A DNA stretch of 64,000 nucleotides from JBLHGU01 sp047615875 (GCA_047615875.1 JBLHGU010000002.1:1-64000), one strand, 5' to 3'. Positions 9,849-20,490 are shown, counted from the stretch's first letter. Program-made: numbers and translations. Notes: generated by a model from the letters alone, not told the origin.

Positions 9849-10330
9849 ATCACTACCACCGTATCATTTGATACACGGTCCGAACTATAGGGATTGGGAA
9901 ATCCCAAATCTGACAGCAATCTGATTTCTAACCTCTCCATCTCAACAGCCTGATCTTCCTGAACATGATCATAGCCTTTTAAATGCAATGTTCCGTGCAC
10001 TACCATATGTGCCCAATGTGACAGTGCCGATTTATCCTGTTCTGCCGCCTCATTGCCAACAACGTCAGCACAGATGGCTATATCGCCAATAATGCCAGCA
10101 TCAATACCGGGCGGGTTCTCAAAAGGAAATGACAAGACGTTTGTTACACCTGGTTTGCCACGATAGGACTCATTAAGAGAGGTCATTTCTTGCTGGTCTA
10201 CAATCCGTATAGTTAGTTCACGCTGGTCGTCGTCGAGTTGTTTAAGCACCGCAAAGGCCCAATCGGAAATGATTTCCGAATCTGGCACTGAACTGTTGTC
10301 AACTTCAGATTGAATAACAATATTACTCAT
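9845..10330 (-). CDS. ybeY: Endoribonuclease YbeY
   Basis: Zinc-dependent endoribonuclease for 16S rRNA 3' maturation and ribosome quality control. The zinc motif [15 protein letters not shown] (H-x3-H-x5-H) is intact. I place the start at the ATG at 10328-10330 ([14 protein letters not shown]), giving 161 residues, because it overlaps the phoH stop by 8 bp and matches family length. A longer open frame to 10384 would add 18 residues lying entirely inside phoH. Confidence 0.93.
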   Translation of the reverse strand: MSNIVIQSEVDNSSVPDSEIISDWAFAVLKQLDDDQRELTIRIVDQQEMTSLNESYRGKPGVTNVLSFPFENPPGIDAGIIGDIAICADVVGNEAAEQDKSALSHWAHMVVHGTLHLKGYDHVQEDQAVEMERLEIRLLSDLGFPNPYSSDRVSNDTVVVI

Positions 10331-11321
10331 CTGCCAACTTCGGGTCATCCGGGTGTCTACTATCGACGTCGTAAGCTTCGACAATTCGTTGTACTAACCG
10401 ATGTCGAACTACGTCGGATGAGTAGAATCGATTGATACTAATACCATCCACCTTGTTCAAAATACCCAGCGCATGTATTAATCCTGATGAGGACCTCGAA
10501 GGTAGATCGATTTGTGAAGGGTCGCCAGTGATCACTGCTCGCGAACCGAAACCTATGCGAGTTAAAAACATTTTCATTTGCTCGCGTGTCGTATTCTGCG
10601 CTTCATCGAGAATAATAAAGGCATCATTAAGTGTTCGTCCACGCATATAAGCCAATGGTGCGAGTTCAATGATTCCGCGCTCAATTAGCTTTCCTACCCG
10701 CTCAAAACCCAACATGTCATAGAGAGCATCATAAAGAGGTCGAACATAGGGATCAACTTTCTGTCCAATATCACCAGGCAGAAAACCTAATTTCTCACCC
10801 GCTTCAACTGCTGGCCTTACCAATATTATGCGCTCAACTTCATTATCGGTCAGTGCCTGAACCGCACATGCTACGGCGAGATAGGTTTTACCCGTTCCAG
10901 CAGGCCCCACCCCAAAACAGGCATCATGAAGCATTATGTTTTTTACATATCGCCTCTGATGATCATTCATAGCCCGAACGGTAGTTTTTCGAACCTTTAT
11001 TGTCAGATCCTTCGGCTCATCTGACTTTTGAAGTGATGCTTCAGTTTCCGGATTTCGGGTCATCGCTAGATGTACATCCTCTTTTGTAATAGTTGCCCTG
11101 TTCTTGGTGTCCTGATACAAATTTCTTATCACCTGCTCGGCTCGTTGGATGTTTTTGCGATGTCCGTCGATATAAAACAAATTACCACGATGTGTAATTT
11201 GCACGGTAAATCGTTCTTCCATCAATTTCAGATTGGCGCCATATTCTCCACACAGCCCAGCCAACCGCTGATTGTTTTCGGGAGTCAACAGGAATGAAAC
11301 AGGATCAGTTCGGGTTTTCAA
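10323..11321 (-). CDS. phoH: PhoH-like ATPase (YbeZ)
   Basis: A 332-residue PhoH-family ATPase, probably an RNA-associated NTPase/helicase working with YbeY. It has an N-terminal KH-like RNA-binding portion (about 15-75) and a PhoH domain with Walker [12 protein letters not shown], Walker [10 protein letters not shown] and a sensor motif at [11 protein letters not shown]. It sits between miaB and ybeY as in other gammaproteobacteria, 161 bp downstream of the miaB start on the same strand order (miaB, phoH, ybeY, corC, lnt). Confidence 0.95.
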   Translation of the reverse strand: MKTRTDPVSFLLTPENNQRLAGLCGEYGANLKLMEERFTVQITHRGNLFYIDGHRKNIQRAEQVIRNLYQDTKNRATITKEDVHLAMTRNPETEASLQKSDEPKDLTIKVRKTTVRAMNDHQRRYVKNIMLHDACFGVGPAGTGKTYLAVACAVQALTDNEVERIILVRPAVEAGEKLGFLPGDIGQKVDPYVRPLYDALYDMLGFERVGKLIERGIIELAPLAYMRGRTLNDAFIILDEAQNTTREQMKMFLTRIGFGSRAVITGDPSQIDLPSRSSSGLIHALGILNKVDGISINRFYSSDVVRHRLVQRIVEAYDVDSRHPDDPKLADE

Positions 11322-11482
11322 TTCAACGTGAGCAAAAGCAGATGATGAGACACAGTGCCGTCATCCAGAGAACCTGGGGGGGATAATTATAAACAGGACG
11401 TTGTGCTAAACCTGTTTGTTGAAAAATAGTATGCAAAAGTTATTCACGTTCACGCGTTACAGATCAGTCTATGCAGAACTAT

Positions 11483-12871
11483 CTATAAATGCAAATCATT
11501 AGCCGAGTGCGAACTGATAACAGCGATGGGATCACCCTTACGAGTCGGTAGGTAATCATACCCTCGCAATGAATTAGGTAAAGCTTCTGAAATGCGGATA
11601 TCTGCAAATTGCCCGATCAAACTCTTGGGTCCGGAAAAATTTACTACCCGATTATTTTCTGTTCTACCGGATAACTGACTCGCATCTTTACGGGACGTAC
11701 CCTCAACCAGCACCCTTTGTTGAGTTCCAACCATGGAGCTACTAATGTGCCTTGCCTGTACATTGATACGTTCCTGTAAAATTTTTAAACGCTGCTTTTT
11801 AACCTCCGGACTCACATCATCTGGCAAAAAAGCCGCTGGTGTCCCCGGTCGTTGGCTGTAAATAAAGCTGAATGAATGATCAAAGCCAATCTGTTCGATT
11901 AAATCCATAGTGGCCTGAAAATCTGCATCTGTTTCGCCGGGAAAGCCGATAATAAAATCTGAGGACAGACTAATACCTGGTCTGCGTTGTTTAATGGAAT
12001 CAATCAGCTCAATATAGCCAGCCGCAGAATAATTACGCTTCATTTGTGTGAGAATTCGGTCACAACCACTTTGAACAGGCAGGTGAAGGTGACTGACAAG
12101 TTCCGGTACCTCGGCATAAACATCTACCAGGGCTTCTGTAAATTCTTGTGGGTGCGACGTGGTAAAACGAATTCGATCAATACCATCAATTTCAGCAGCA
12201 TAACGAATCAGCATTGCCAGGTCAGCGATACCATCAGCGTGGGTTGTACCCTGATAGGCGTTTACATTCTGGCCGAGCAAATTCACTTCTCTAACACCCT
12301 GCTCAGCTAATTCGTAAATTTCTGTTATGACATCATCAAATGGGCGGCTAAATTCCTCGCCTCTTGTGTAGGGCACCACACAGAAACTGCAATATTTACT
12401 ACAACCTTCCATGATAGAAACAAACGCCTTAACTCCATCAACTCGTGGCGGTGGAAGATTATCGAACTTTTCAATTTCAGGAAAACTGATATCAACTTTT
12501 GGCGTGCGGACTTTTTTAAGATCATCCAGCATGGATGGCAGGCGATGATAAGTTTGCGGCCCAAATATTAAATCAACATAGGGTGCGCGACGTCGAATTG
12601 CCTCGCCTTCCTGACTCACCACACAACCACCGACACCAATCACCAGATCAGGATTGTCGTCCTTCCAGGTTTTCCATCTACCCAGTGCGGAGAACACTTT
12701 CTCCTGTGCCTTTTCTCGAACCGAGCAGGTATTCAGCAGCAATACATCCGCTTCTTCCGCCTGATCTGTTTGATGCATGTCATGAGTCTTCGCCAATAAA
12801 TCGAAAATACGAGAAGAGTCGTATTCGTTCATTTGACAGCCGAATGTTTTGATATAAATTTTTTTGGTCAT
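11483..12871 (-). CDS. miaB: tRNA-2-methylthio-N6-dimethylallyladenosine synthase
   Basis: Radical-SAM methylthiotransferase that converts i6A37 to ms2i6A37 in tRNAs reading UNN codons. The 462 residues include an N-terminal MTTase domain with cluster cysteines in [22 protein letters not shown] and GVGGCVVSQ, the radical-SAM motif CSKYCSFC near residue 155 and a C-terminal TRAM domain. It is the promoter-proximal gene of the phoH-ybeY-corC-lnt block and is divergent from the membrane protein at 13010. Confidence 0.97.
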   Translation of the reverse strand: MTKKIYIKTFGCQMNEYDSSRIFDLLAKTHDMHQTDQAEEADVLLLNTCSVREKAQEKVFSALGRWKTWKDDNPDLVIGVGGCVVSQEGEAIRRRAPYVDLIFGPQTYHRLPSMLDDLKKVRTPKVDISFPEIEKFDNLPPPRVDGVKAFVSIMEGCSKYCSFCVVPYTRGEEFSRPFDDVITEIYELAEQGVREVNLLGQNVNAYQGTTHADGIADLAMLIRYAAEIDGIDRIRFTTSHPQEFTEALVDVYAEVPELVSHLHLPVQSGCDRILTQMKRNYSAAGYIELIDSIKQRRPGISLSSDFIIGFPGETDADFQATMDLIEQIGFDHSFSFIYSQRPGTPAAFLPDDVSPEVKKQRLKILQERINVQARHISSSMVGTQQRVLVEGTSRKDASQLSGRTENNRVVNFSGPKSLIGQFADIRISEALPNSLRGYDYLPTRKGDPIAVISSHSANDLHL

Positions 12872-13009
12872 GGTCGATTCACAAGCCGGGTCGGCGATTA
12901 TGCCGAAGATGTGTCTACTTTGCTATTAATCCTTAAAAATCGCCTGATAAACCCAGGCCGTCTCGGAGCTGTTAAAATAAGATGCTATTCACGAAATCGG
13001 CCAAACAAC

Positions 13010-13564
13010 GTGCCAAGTCCCGTTGGTCATTGCCTTCTTGGCCTGACCTTAAGCAAATCATCCATCAACAAGACCTGGCGTCTTTCCCTTGCCGGCATTG
13101 GTCTAATTCTGTTCTCTGCCAATGCAGCTGACCTGGACTTTCTTCCTGGACTACTGATTGGTGATATCAATCGATTCCATCATGGCATCAGTCACAGCTT
13201 CGGAATGGCTCTAATCTATGCATTTATTGGCACGTTGTGCGTTAGTCATCTAAATTTATTTGCAAACAGACGCATTCTGTTTCTGCAACTATTAATGGTA
13301 TACATCAGTCACCTTGTCGCAGATATGTTGACTGCGGATGGCAGTGAACCCTTTGGTATTCCACTACTCTGGCCGTTAAACGAGAGCTATATAATTTCAC
13401 CAGTCACTCTTTTCCAGAAGATTGAACATGGCCCTTATGGTGGTGCCACGGCTTCGGTACTGGAGAATATTTTTTCGTGGCACAATCTGATGGCAATCGG
13501 TGTCGAATCACTACTAATTACGCCGGTGTTACTCTGGGTACTATGGCATAAACGAAAGACTTAA
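13010..13564 (+). CDS. YdjM-like inner-membrane protein (DUF457 family)
   Basis: A multipass membrane protein of the 'membrane-bound metal-dependent hydrolase' family. The diagnostic histidine motif HHGISHS (usually HRGxTHS) and the aspartate-rich stretch SHLVADMLTADGSEP followed by PLLWP are present. I choose the GTG at 13010 (PSPVGHCLLGLTL), giving 184 residues. The frame is open back to 12833, but those 59 residues lie antisense to miaB and its promoter and look non-coding. Real activity of this family is unproven. Confidence 0.8.
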   Translation: MPSPVGHCLLGLTLSKSSINKTWRLSLAGIGLILFSANAADLDFLPGLLIGDINRFHHGISHSFGMALIYAFIGTLCVSHLNLFANRRILFLQLLMVYISHLVADMLTADGSEPFGIPLLWPLNESYIISPVTLFQKIEHGPYGGATASVLENIFSWHNLMAIGVESLLITPVLLWVLWHKRKT

Positions 13565-13587
13565 AAAAATTCCAGTAGCCTTCAACA

Positions 13588-13908
13588 CTAGTCCCAGCGG
13601 GAGTCACGGACCTGAACTGTGTTGTCCTTGATTCTCACCTCAAATATGTCGATGTCTTCGTAGGCCGGAGCGCTTAATACTTCACCGGTTTTGACATTGA
13701 ATCTCGCGCCATGGCGCGGGCACTCGATAACATCATCCAGTAAACAACCGGTAGCTATTTCTCCACCATCGTGGCTACAAAGGTCTTCAATGGCATAAAA
13801 TTCTCCATCTATATTGAAAACCGCCACCATCACATCATCTATATCAACTACTTTGCAGGAACCGGATTCAATTGCCCCGACCGCTTCCACATCTACCCAA
13901 TCAGACAT
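13588..13908 (-). CDS. Small Rieske [2Fe-2S] ferredoxin-like protein of the SUF operon
   Basis: A 106-residue single-domain Rieske protein. The cluster ligands are visible as C44-S-H46 and C63-P-R-H66, with GGEIATG between. Such proteins are often labelled as ferredoxin subunits of non-haem iron oxygenases, but no oxygenase is nearby. It is the last gene of the suf operon, 14 bp after sufT, so a role as an electron carrier for, or client of, iron-sulfur assembly is a better inference. It converges with the DUF457 gene. Confidence 0.88.
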   Translation of the reverse strand: MSDWVDVEAVGAIESGSCKVVDIDDVMVAVFNIDGEFYAIEDLCSHDGGEIATGCLLDDVIECPRHGARFNVKTGEVLSAPAYEDIDIFEVRIKDNTVQVRDSRWD

Positions 13909-13922
13909 TTCTACCTCAATTT

Positions 13923-14306
13923 CTAAAAAAAACCGAGCTCTAATTTGGCTGCTTCAGTCATACGATCAGGAGTCCATGGTGGATCCCATACCAACTCTAC
14001 GTGGGTCTCGTTTACTCCCTCAACGCTATTCACTTCGCCCTCGATGGTCGCTGGAAAGGTCTGAGCCACCGGACATCCCGGCGCAGTTAGGGTCAGATCA
14101 ATCGCAACATTAGCTTCTGGATCAATATTAACGGTATATATCAGACCGAGGTCATAGATGTTCACCGGGATCTCAGGATCGAATATTTCCTTTAATGCGG
14201 CGATTACATGATCGTGTAATTCATCAAAGCCAGATAATTCAGTACTTTGGTGATTGATATCTTCAACCGACAAAGCTTCAATAGTTTCATTCATAGTTAT
14301 ATCCAC
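13923..14306 (-). CDS. sufT: SufT-type iron-sulfur assembly protein (DUF59/MIP18)
   Basis: A 127-residue DUF59 protein; family members act as auxiliary iron-sulfur maturation factors. The domain core is DPEIPVNIYDLGLIYTV, LTLTAPGCPVAQTFP (with the conserved cysteine) and VELVWDPPWTPDRM near the end. It starts 1 bp from the sufS stop, and its position after sufS is the standard sufBCDST arrangement. The N-terminal 35 residues are acidic and less conserved. Confidence 0.92.
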   Translation of the reverse strand: MDITMNETIEALSVEDINHQSTELSGFDELHDHVIAALKEIFDPEIPVNIYDLGLIYTVNIDPEANVAIDLTLTAPGCPVAQTFPATIEGEVNSVEGVNETHVELVWDPPWTPDRMTEAAKLELGFF

Positions 14307-14307
14307 A

Positions 14308-15591
14308 TCAGGAAAACAAACGTTTTACTTTATCGGCAGCATTAAACAGTGCATCAATATCTTGTCGAGTATTATAAACACCCAGCGATGCCCTCGCTGT
14401 GCCAGCAATACCATAGTGTTGCATTACCGGCATCGCACAATGGTGTCCGGTTCGAACCGCTACACCCTCTGCATCCAGCAACATACCGGTGTCATTAGCG
14501 TGTACCCCCTCTATTTCAAAAGACAGTACGCCGGCTTTTTGTGCAGCGGTACCGATAATTTTAAACCAGGGACGCTCTGCTGCCATCAGGTTGGCATACT
14601 CAAGCAAATCAGTCTCATGGGCAGCAATGTTTTCAATACCAATAGACCACATGTATTCCATGGCACAACTTAAACCAATCGCCCCGGCAATATCCGGTGT
14701 ACCGGCCTCAAACTTAAATGGCAACACATTATATTCTGTATGAGTAAAGGTCACATCGCGAATCATCTCGCCACCGCCCTGCCAGGGTGGCATTTTTTCC
14801 AGCAGTTCTCGTCGGCCATACAAAATCCCCTGACCGGTCGGTCCATACATTTTATGGCCTGAGAATACATAGAAGTCACAGTCAATATCCTGCACGTCGA
14901 CAATACTGTGCGGAGCAGCCTGAGCGCCATCGATAAGCACCAATGCGCCTGCGTCATGAGCCTCTTTAGTCAATTCTTTGACTGGATTCACAGTACCGAG
15001 TGCATTGGAAACCTGCGTCATGGCAACGATCGTTGGACCTTGTTCCAGTTGCTGGCGGAAAACCTGACGATCCAATTCACCGGCATCGTCCATAGTTGCC
15101 ACCAGTAGTTTGGCACCCTTTCGATCACAGAGCATTTGCCAGGGAACTATATTGGCGTGGTGCTCCATTTCTGTCACCAACACACAATCACCTGACTTAA
15201 CGAAAGCTTCACCAGCGCAATTGGCGACCAGGTTAATGCCTTCTGTGGCTCCGCGCACAAAAATTACTTCCTCAATGCTCATTGCATTGATAAATCGCAT
15301 GGCGTTAAATCGAGCTTTTTCGAAAGCATCGGTGGCCCGCTCACTCAAGGTATGCACACCACGATGAACATTGGAATGGTCGCGATTGTAGTAATCACTC
15401 ACAGCTTGAATTACAGCCGTCGGCTTTTGGGAGCTAGCGGCACTATCCAGAAACACCAGGGGCTTACCCTTCACCTGTTGATCAAGGATTGGAAAGTCCC
15501 GTCTAATGGAATCGATGTCGAAACCTGGAGACTGAGTACTATTTTTGGATATAGACTGCGGCATTGTGGTCACCAGAAACTCGTCATTCAA
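14308..15591 (-). CDS. sufS: Cysteine desulfurase SufS
   Basis: Pyridoxal-phosphate enzyme that takes sulfur from cysteine for iron-sulfur cluster assembly. The 427 residues include an extended N-terminus (~20 residues) before IRRDFPILDQ, the PLP-lysine motif in FSGHKMYGPTGQG and the active-site cysteine in RTGHHCAMPVM, typical of group II desulfurases. It overlaps the end of sufD by 8 bp. No sufE or sufU gene for sulfur transfer is present in this window. Confidence 0.96.
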   Translation of the reverse strand: MNDEFLVTTMPQSISKNSTQSPGFDIDSIRRDFPILDQQVKGKPLVFLDSAASSQKPTAVIQAVSDYYNRDHSNVHRGVHTLSERATDAFEKARFNAMRFINAMSIEEVIFVRGATEGINLVANCAGEAFVKSGDCVLVTEMEHHANIVPWQMLCDRKGAKLLVATMDDAGELDRQVFRQQLEQGPTIVAMTQVSNALGTVNPVKELTKEAHDAGALVLIDGAQAAPHSIVDVQDIDCDFYVFSGHKMYGPTGQGILYGRRELLEKMPPWQGGGEMIRDVTFTHTEYNVLPFKFEAGTPDIAGAIGLSCAMEYMWSIGIENIAAHETDLLEYANLMAAERPWFKIIGTAAQKAGVLSFEIEGVHANDTGMLLDAEGVAVRTGHHCAMPVMQHYGIAGTARASLGVYNTRQDIDALFNAADKVKRLFS

Positions 15592-16891
15592 TTTCGCGCA
15601 GCGAACTCGACACTTTGAGTTCGATATGTTTTTTTAAAGCCTGATTAGAAATACCTTGTAAGGCGTCGTATGCGAAAGCGTAAGTCAGCATGCCCCGAGC
15701 GGCCTCTGGATCTATACCCCGCGTGCGAAGATAAAATAGACTATCTGGATCTAGCTGACCTACTGTGGCGCCATGCGAGCATTTCACATCATCTGCGTAG
15801 ATTTCCAATTGAGGCTTGGTATCAATCTCAGCATCTCTCGATAACAAGAGATTCTGATTTTGCTGTTGACTGTCTGTTTGCTGAGCATCTTTGGCAACTA
15901 CAATACGACCATGAAACACATTTCGTGAACGACCATCAAGTACGCCTTTGAATAATTCCTTGCTAACGCATTTTTCGACTAGATGATTTACCTGGGTAAA
16001 ATTGTCGACATGTTGACGGCCATCGGTTACTGCCAGACCATTCAAATGGCAGGCGGCACCCGGTTCACTCATAGAAAGATGAATATCGTTACGAATAAGC
16101 AGTCCATCCAGAGAAACCACATTTGCCGTAAGGATGCTGTCAGCCAGCTGATTGGCAAATAAACCGCCTACCTGACTCGCCTTTGAGGACTCTTCCTGCA
16201 AACGACAAAACTCGAGCTTGGATCGTGCCTGTAGAAACAACTCTGTAACGCAATTATTGAGGTATTTTCCGTGCTCAATATTGGCAAAGCGTTCAATGAC
16301 CACCGCTTGACTATCTTCACCCATAACCACCAGATTACGTGGTTGCACGACACGCTCAACATCGCCAGTACTGATGTAAATCACTTCAATAGGCAACTCT
16401 ACCTTTACCCCGGCAGGCACTTCAATAACTGCTCCGGTGGACAGGAACGCCCCATTCAAATGGGAGAAGCCGTGAGCATTCTCGGGCAATGCCTTACCCA
16501 GCCAGGACTCAATCAAATCCCCCCGACTTGCTATTGCCGTAGCAAAATCTGCAACGAACACTGAATCCTGCAAATTCTGCATGTCGGAAAAAGCAGTACT
16601 CAGTATTCCATCGACAAATACCAGCCGGTGACTTTCAAGATCATTGATTACGGGGATACTGTCCAGATTGGAACTCGCTGAACTTGAAAATTCAAAAGCC
16701 GACTTTGTTAAAGCACGAGTGTTGGTATATTTCCAGTTTTCATCTTTATCTGTGGGTAGTCCGCAGGACTCAAACTGAGTAAGTGACTGATCGCGATAGG
16801 CCTTCAACCAGCTAATCTCATAGTCTGGAAATTCGCCTACAACTCGTCGTTGTGCCGCCAGACAATATTGGATATCCAATGCTTCTACCAT
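15584..16891 (-). CDS. sufD: Fe-S cluster scaffold subunit SufD
   Basis: Partner of SufB in the SufBC2D scaffold. The C-terminal half holds the conserved features KCSHGATVGQLDPDSLFYLR and GIDPEAARGMLTYAFA. I choose the ATG at 16889-16891 (MVEALDIQYCLAA), giving 435 residues; an upstream in-frame start at 16945 would overlap sufC by 50 bp and adds an unrelated basic stretch. The gap to sufC is then 4 bp. Confidence 0.94.
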   Translation of the reverse strand: MVEALDIQYCLAAQRRVVGEFPDYEISWLKAYRDQSLTQFESCGLPTDKDENWKYTNTRALTKSAFEFSSSASSNLDSIPVINDLESHRLVFVDGILSTAFSDMQNLQDSVFVADFATAIASRGDLIESWLGKALPENAHGFSHLNGAFLSTGAVIEVPAGVKVELPIEVIYISTGDVERVVQPRNLVVMGEDSQAVVIERFANIEHGKYLNNCVTELFLQARSKLEFCRLQEESSKASQVGGLFANQLADSILTANVVSLDGLLIRNDIHLSMSEPGAACHLNGLAVTDGRQHVDNFTQVNHLVEKCVSKELFKGVLDGRSRNVFHGRIVVAKDAQQTDSQQQNQNLLLSRDAEIDTKPQLEIYADDVKCSHGATVGQLDPDSLFYLRTRGIDPEAARGMLTYAFAYDALQGISNQALKKHIELKVSSSLREIE

Positions 16892-16895
16892 GATC

Positions 16896-17666
16896 TTATC
16901 CCGCCGCCACCTGTTGACCACCGGGCTCTTTTTCAATCCAGCCATAACCCTCAGCTTCTAGTTCATGAGCGAGTTCCTTGCCGCCGGACTTAATCACCTT
17001 GCCGTTAGCCAGCACGTGTACGAAGTCGGGCACAATATAGTCGAGCAATCTTTGATAATGAGTGACCACGATCATTGATCGTTCAGGGCTACGTAGTGCG
17101 TTCACACCGTTAGCGACGATTTTCAAAGCATCAATATCCAGACCAGAGTCTGTCTCATCAAGTATCGACAATTGTGGCTCCAACATGGCCATCTGAAGAA
17201 TCTCGTTGCGTTTCTTTTCGCCACCTGAAAATCCTTCATTTACTGAACGACGCAAAAACTCATCACGCATTTCCACCAGCTTGAGTTTTTGCCGAACCAG
17301 TTTCAAGAATTGAACTGCATCGAGTTCCGGCTGCCCCTGATGTCTGCGCACGGCGTTCACCGAGGCTTTTAGCAAATTGACATTGGAAACACCTGGAATT
17401 TCAACAGGATATTGAAATGCTAGAAAAATTCCTTCGCGAGCGCGTTCTTCAGGCTCTAGCTCGGTTAAATCCATGCCCTTATAGCTGATACTGCCACCAG
17501 TGACCGCATAGGTGTCCCGACCAGCCAGAACATTAGCCAGAGTACTTTTACCGGAACCGTTTGGCCCCATGATGGCATGTACTTCGCCAGGATTAATTTC
17601 CAGATTTATGCCATTCAAAATGGGCTTTCCAGCCACACTGGCATGCAAATTTTCGATTTTCAACAT
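16896..17666 (-). CDS. sufC: Fe-S assembly ATPase SufC
   Basis: ABC-type ATPase that drives the SufBCD scaffold. The 256 residues contain Walker [13 protein letters not shown] near residue 34, the signature [15 protein letters not shown], Walker [17 protein letters not shown] and the H-loop VVTHYQRLL. All are intact. It lies 37 bp after sufB and 4 bp before sufD. Confidence 0.97.
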   Translation of the reverse strand: MLKIENLHASVAGKPILNGINLEINPGEVHAIMGPNGSGKSTLANVLAGRDTYAVTGGSISYKGMDLTELEPEERAREGIFLAFQYPVEIPGVSNVNLLKASVNAVRRHQGQPELDAVQFLKLVRQKLKLVEMRDEFLRRSVNEGFSGGEKKRNEILQMAMLEPQLSILDETDSGLDIDALKIVANGVNALRSPERSMIVVTHYQRLLDYIVPDFVHVLANGKVIKSGGKELAHELEAEGYGWIEKEPGGQQVAAG

Positions 17667-17703
17667 TTCATTACAACCTTAAATAATTTTTCCGGCCGGG
17701 GCG

Positions 17704-19152
17704 TTAACCCACAGCTCCTTCCAGGCTTATGCCCAGCAATTTTTGCGCTTCAACGGCAAATTCCATAGGCAGCTCCTTGAGCACTTCCTTACAGAACCCA
17801 TTCACAATCATGGATACCGCATCTTCTTCCCCAAGTCCGCGTTGACGTAGGTAAAAAAGCTGATCTTCACCGATTCTAGATGTAGTAGCCTCATGTTCAA
17901 TAACCGCCGTTGGGTTTTTCACCTCAATATAGGGGAATGTATGAGCACCACACTTATCACCCATCAGCAGTGAATCGCACTGGGAGTAATTGCGGGCGTT
18001 CTCTGCCCCTTTCAAGGCTTTCACCAGACCACGATAAGATTGCTGACCTCGCCCGGCTGAAATTCCCTTGGAAACAATGGTGCTAGAAGTGTTCTTACCG
18101 ATGTGAACCATTTTGGTTCCAGTGTCCGCCTGTTGCATATTGTTAGTCAGGGCAACGGAATAAAACTCACCTACTGATCCATCACCTTCCAAAAGAACAC
18201 TAGGGTATTTCCAGGTGATTGCAGAACCTGTTTCTACCTGAGTCCAGGAAATCTTCGCGTTCTCACCTCTGCAAGCACCACGTTTAGTAACAAAGTTATA
18301 TATTCCGCCTTTACCATTCTCGTCGCCGGGATACCAGTTTTGGACTGTCGAGTATTTAATTTCGGCATCCTTCATTGCGACCAGTTCGACTACAGCCGCG
18401 TGTAGCTGATTCTCATCTCTCTGGGGAGCTGTACAGCCTTCTAGATAACTGACGTAAGCGCCTTCCTCGGCAATAATTAGTGTGCGTTCAAATTGCCCAG
18501 TATTCATCTCGTTAATACGAAAATAGGTCGATAACTCCATAGGACAACGCACACCTTTGGGAATATAAACGAATGATCCGTCGCTAAAAACTGCGGAGTT
18601 CAATGCAGCATAATAATTATCCGCTACCGGCACGACCGAACCGAGGTATTGTTCCACCAACTCAGGATATTTCTGTAAAGCTTCTGAAATAGGACAAAAC
18701 AGAACCCCAGCTTCCAACAATGTCTCCTTAAAAGTTGTTACTACTGAAACACTATCAAACACAACATCGACTGCAACTCCGGCCAGCATCTTTTGTTCTT
18801 CAATTGGAATGCCCAGTTTTTTATAGGTTTCCAATAATTTGGGATCCACCTCATCAAGACTTTTGGGACCATCTTCAAGGCTCTTGGGTGCTGAGAAGTA
18901 ACTAATTTCCTGAAAATCAATCTTCGGGTAGTGCACCTGGGCCCACTCAGGCTCCTCCATCTGTTGCCATTTGGCAAATGCGGCTAGCCGCCAATCCAGC
19001 ATAAATTGCGGTTCTTTTTTCTTCAACGACAAGGCACGAACTACCGACTCATCAAGCCCCGGCGGGAAAGTTTCCGCTTCAATATCGGTGATAAACCCTT
19101 CTTTGTATTCCCTTTTTACCAGGGTATCTAAATCAATTGCAGGAAGACTCAT
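17704..19152 (-). CDS. sufB: Fe-S cluster scaffold subunit SufB
   Basis: Core scaffold protein on which iron-sulfur clusters are built. Family landmarks are [54 protein letters not shown] (with the functionally important cysteine) and [20 protein letters not shown]. The ATG at 19150-19152 ([10 protein letters not shown]) gives 482 residues; a GTG four codons upstream is also possible. It follows iscR by 59 bp and leads the scaffold genes. Confidence 0.96.
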   Translation of the reverse strand: MSLPAIDLDTLVKREYKEGFITDIEAETFPPGLDESVVRALSLKKKEPQFMLDWRLAAFAKWQQMEEPEWAQVHYPKIDFQEISYFSAPKSLEDGPKSLDEVDPKLLETYKKLGIPIEEQKMLAGVAVDVVFDSVSVVTTFKETLLEAGVLFCPISEALQKYPELVEQYLGSVVPVADNYYAALNSAVFSDGSFVYIPKGVRCPMELSTYFRINEMNTGQFERTLIIAEEGAYVSYLEGCTAPQRDENQLHAAVVELVAMKDAEIKYSTVQNWYPGDENGKGGIYNFVTKRGACRGENAKISWTQVETGSAITWKYPSVLLEGDGSVGEFYSVALTNNMQQADTGTKMVHIGKNTSSTIVSKGISAGRGQQSYRGLVKALKGAENARNYSQCDSLLMGDKCGAHTFPYIEVKNPTAVIEHEATTSRIGEDQLFYLRQRGLGEEDAVSMIVNGFCKEVLKELPMEFAVEAQKLLGISLEGAVG

Positions 19153-19211
19153 ATATATTTGCACTCAATAAATAAATTCATAAAACGACAAGTAAGGCCA
19201 CAAGCTGGAAC

Positions 19212-19691
19212 TCACAGCACTCCAGCTTCAAAACTCACCGTCGCCGTAGCGCGACCCAGTTCGGCGGTGGGTCGCTGCTCGCTTGCACGTTTTTCCCGAT
19301 CTAACAATTCGCCCAGAGATATCTCATCAAGAAACTGGAAAATTTTATCCGACAGGTCGCTCCACAATTCATGGGTCAAACAGCGTTCGCCATCACGACA
19401 GTCTTCGCTTCCACCACAACGCGTAATGTCAATTTTTTCGTCTACCGAGGTAATAATATCGGCAATGGATATTGTCACCGGCTCTTTGGCGAGACGATAA
19501 CCGCCACCGGGCCCGCGCGTACCTTTTACCAAACCACTTTTTCTCAGACGAGCAAATAATTGCTCCAGGTAGGACAAGGATATTTCCTGATTCTCGGCAA
19601 TATCCTGCAGCGTCACCGGCTTAGTGTCCTGATTTATTGCTAGATCCAGCATGGCGGTAACAGCGTAACGACCTTTGGTTGTTAATCGCAT
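19212..19691 (-). CDS. iscR: IscR-like Rrf2 transcriptional regulator of the SUF operon
   Basis: A 159-residue Rrf2-family repressor with an N-terminal winged helix ([18 protein letters not shown]). The cluster ligands match E. coli IscR exactly in number and position: C92, C98, C104 and H107 (motif [17 protein letters not shown]). It therefore probably binds [2Fe-2S] and represses sufBCDST when clusters are plentiful. I use the ATG at 19691; the frame continues 11 codons upstream without a clear ribosome site. It is the first gene of the suf operon. Confidence 0.93.
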   Translation of the reverse strand: MRLTTKGRYAVTAMLDLAINQDTKPVTLQDIAENQEISLSYLEQLFARLRKSGLVKGTRGPGGGYRLAKEPVTISIADIITSVDEKIDITRCGGSEDCRDGERCLTHELWSDLSDKIFQFLDEISLGELLDREKRASEQRPTAELGRATATVSFEAGVL

Positions 19692-20102
19692 ATAGATAGT
19701 CCTGACACCGAATAGAGGGTGCATTGGAAATTAAAGTGGGATACCGGCACTTAACTTGAAGCTTTACTTCGCTATTCCGTGCAATACCGGATTAATTCAT
19801 TGAATTTGCTGGTCATAGTGACAGGCAGGTCTAACAACAATGGTCAACCTATTAACCAAGTAAATAGGTAGGAAATGATTGTATCAATAACCTAGCTAAA
19901 TACTCAAGTATTATTTTGGAAATATTTATGGGTCTTTGCGCAAATATCTTTGCCTGCTAGCCAATAGACCGCTTATAGCTCATACATCGCATTCTGTCGA
20001 AAGTACTGTATTTTTATTGATGAAACAATATACAAAAGGAATTCTACTATGGTATTTTCACTCTCTCAAGCAATTAACCCTTAACGAGGAGTTCCCCTAC
20101 CC
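19692..20102. other. 411-bp divergent promoter region (suf operon / HU-like gene)
   Basis: The stretch separates the leftward suf operon from the rightward HU-like gene and should contain both promoters. It is AT-rich toward the HU side. It holds one clear inverted repeat (19847-19869, listed separately) and a strong ribosome site GAGGAG at about 20087-20092 for the HU-like gene. I see no further gene. Confidence 0.5.
19847..19869. promoter_or_regulatory. Inverted repeat upstream of iscR, candidate Rrf2/IscR operator
   Basis: ACCTATT and AATAGGT form perfect 7-bp arms around a 9-bp spacer, about 155 bp upstream of the iscR start. Its position in the suf promoter region fits autoregulation, but the arms do not closely match the E. 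coli type 1 IscR consensus, so the assignment is tentative. Confidence 0.35.
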
Positions 20103-20474
20103 ATGGCCGCAAAAAAGAAAGCCGCTAGCAAGAAGGCTGCAGTAAAGAAATCCCCTGCAATTTCCGCCAAACAAACAAAGACCCAAATTATTCAGGCAAT
20201 CGCTGACGACACCGGTTTAACCAAAAAAGACGTTTCTTCAGTTTTTGGTTCAATGGGTGATCTGCTGGAACGTCATATGAAACGTCGTGGCTCAGGTGAG
20301 TTCTCCATACCTGAATCTGGCGTGAAAGTGCGTCGTGTAAAGAAACCCGCCCGCAAATCCCGCATGGGGCGCAATCCAGCTACTGGCGAGACTATAAAAA
20401 TTGCTGCCAAGCCGGCTTCCACCACGGTTAAAGTGACTGCACTAAAAGCATTGAAAGATTCCGTTAAGTTATAA
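20103..20474 (+). CDS. HU/IHF-like DNA-binding protein with a Lys/Ala-rich N-terminal tail
   Basis: A 123-residue protein. Residues 1-24 are a basic tail made of repeated KKA/AKK units ending KKSPAIS; residues about 25-95 resemble the HU fold (KTQIIQAIADDTGLTKKDV, then GEFSIPESG, RMGRNPATGETI and KPASTTVKVTALKALKDSV). The GRNPATGE segment is the DNA-inserting arm signature of HU/IHF. Histone H1-like tails on HU occur in several bacterial lineages and alter DNA compaction. It has a good ribosome site and a strong terminator, indicating a monocistronic, well-expressed gene. Confidence 0.9.
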   Translation: MAAKKKAASKKAAVKKSPAISAKQTKTQIIQAIADDTGLTKKDVSSVFGSMGDLLERHMKRRGSGEFSIPESGVKVRRVKKPARKSRMGRNPATGETIKIAAKPASTTVKVTALKALKDSVKL

Positions 20475-20490
20475 GGGCATTCTCACTGGG

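Noticed and set aside
12833..13009. 59-residue N-terminal extension of the YdjM-like protein
   Set aside because: It is antisense to the miaB start and lacks the family pattern; the GTG at 13010 fits the domain start.
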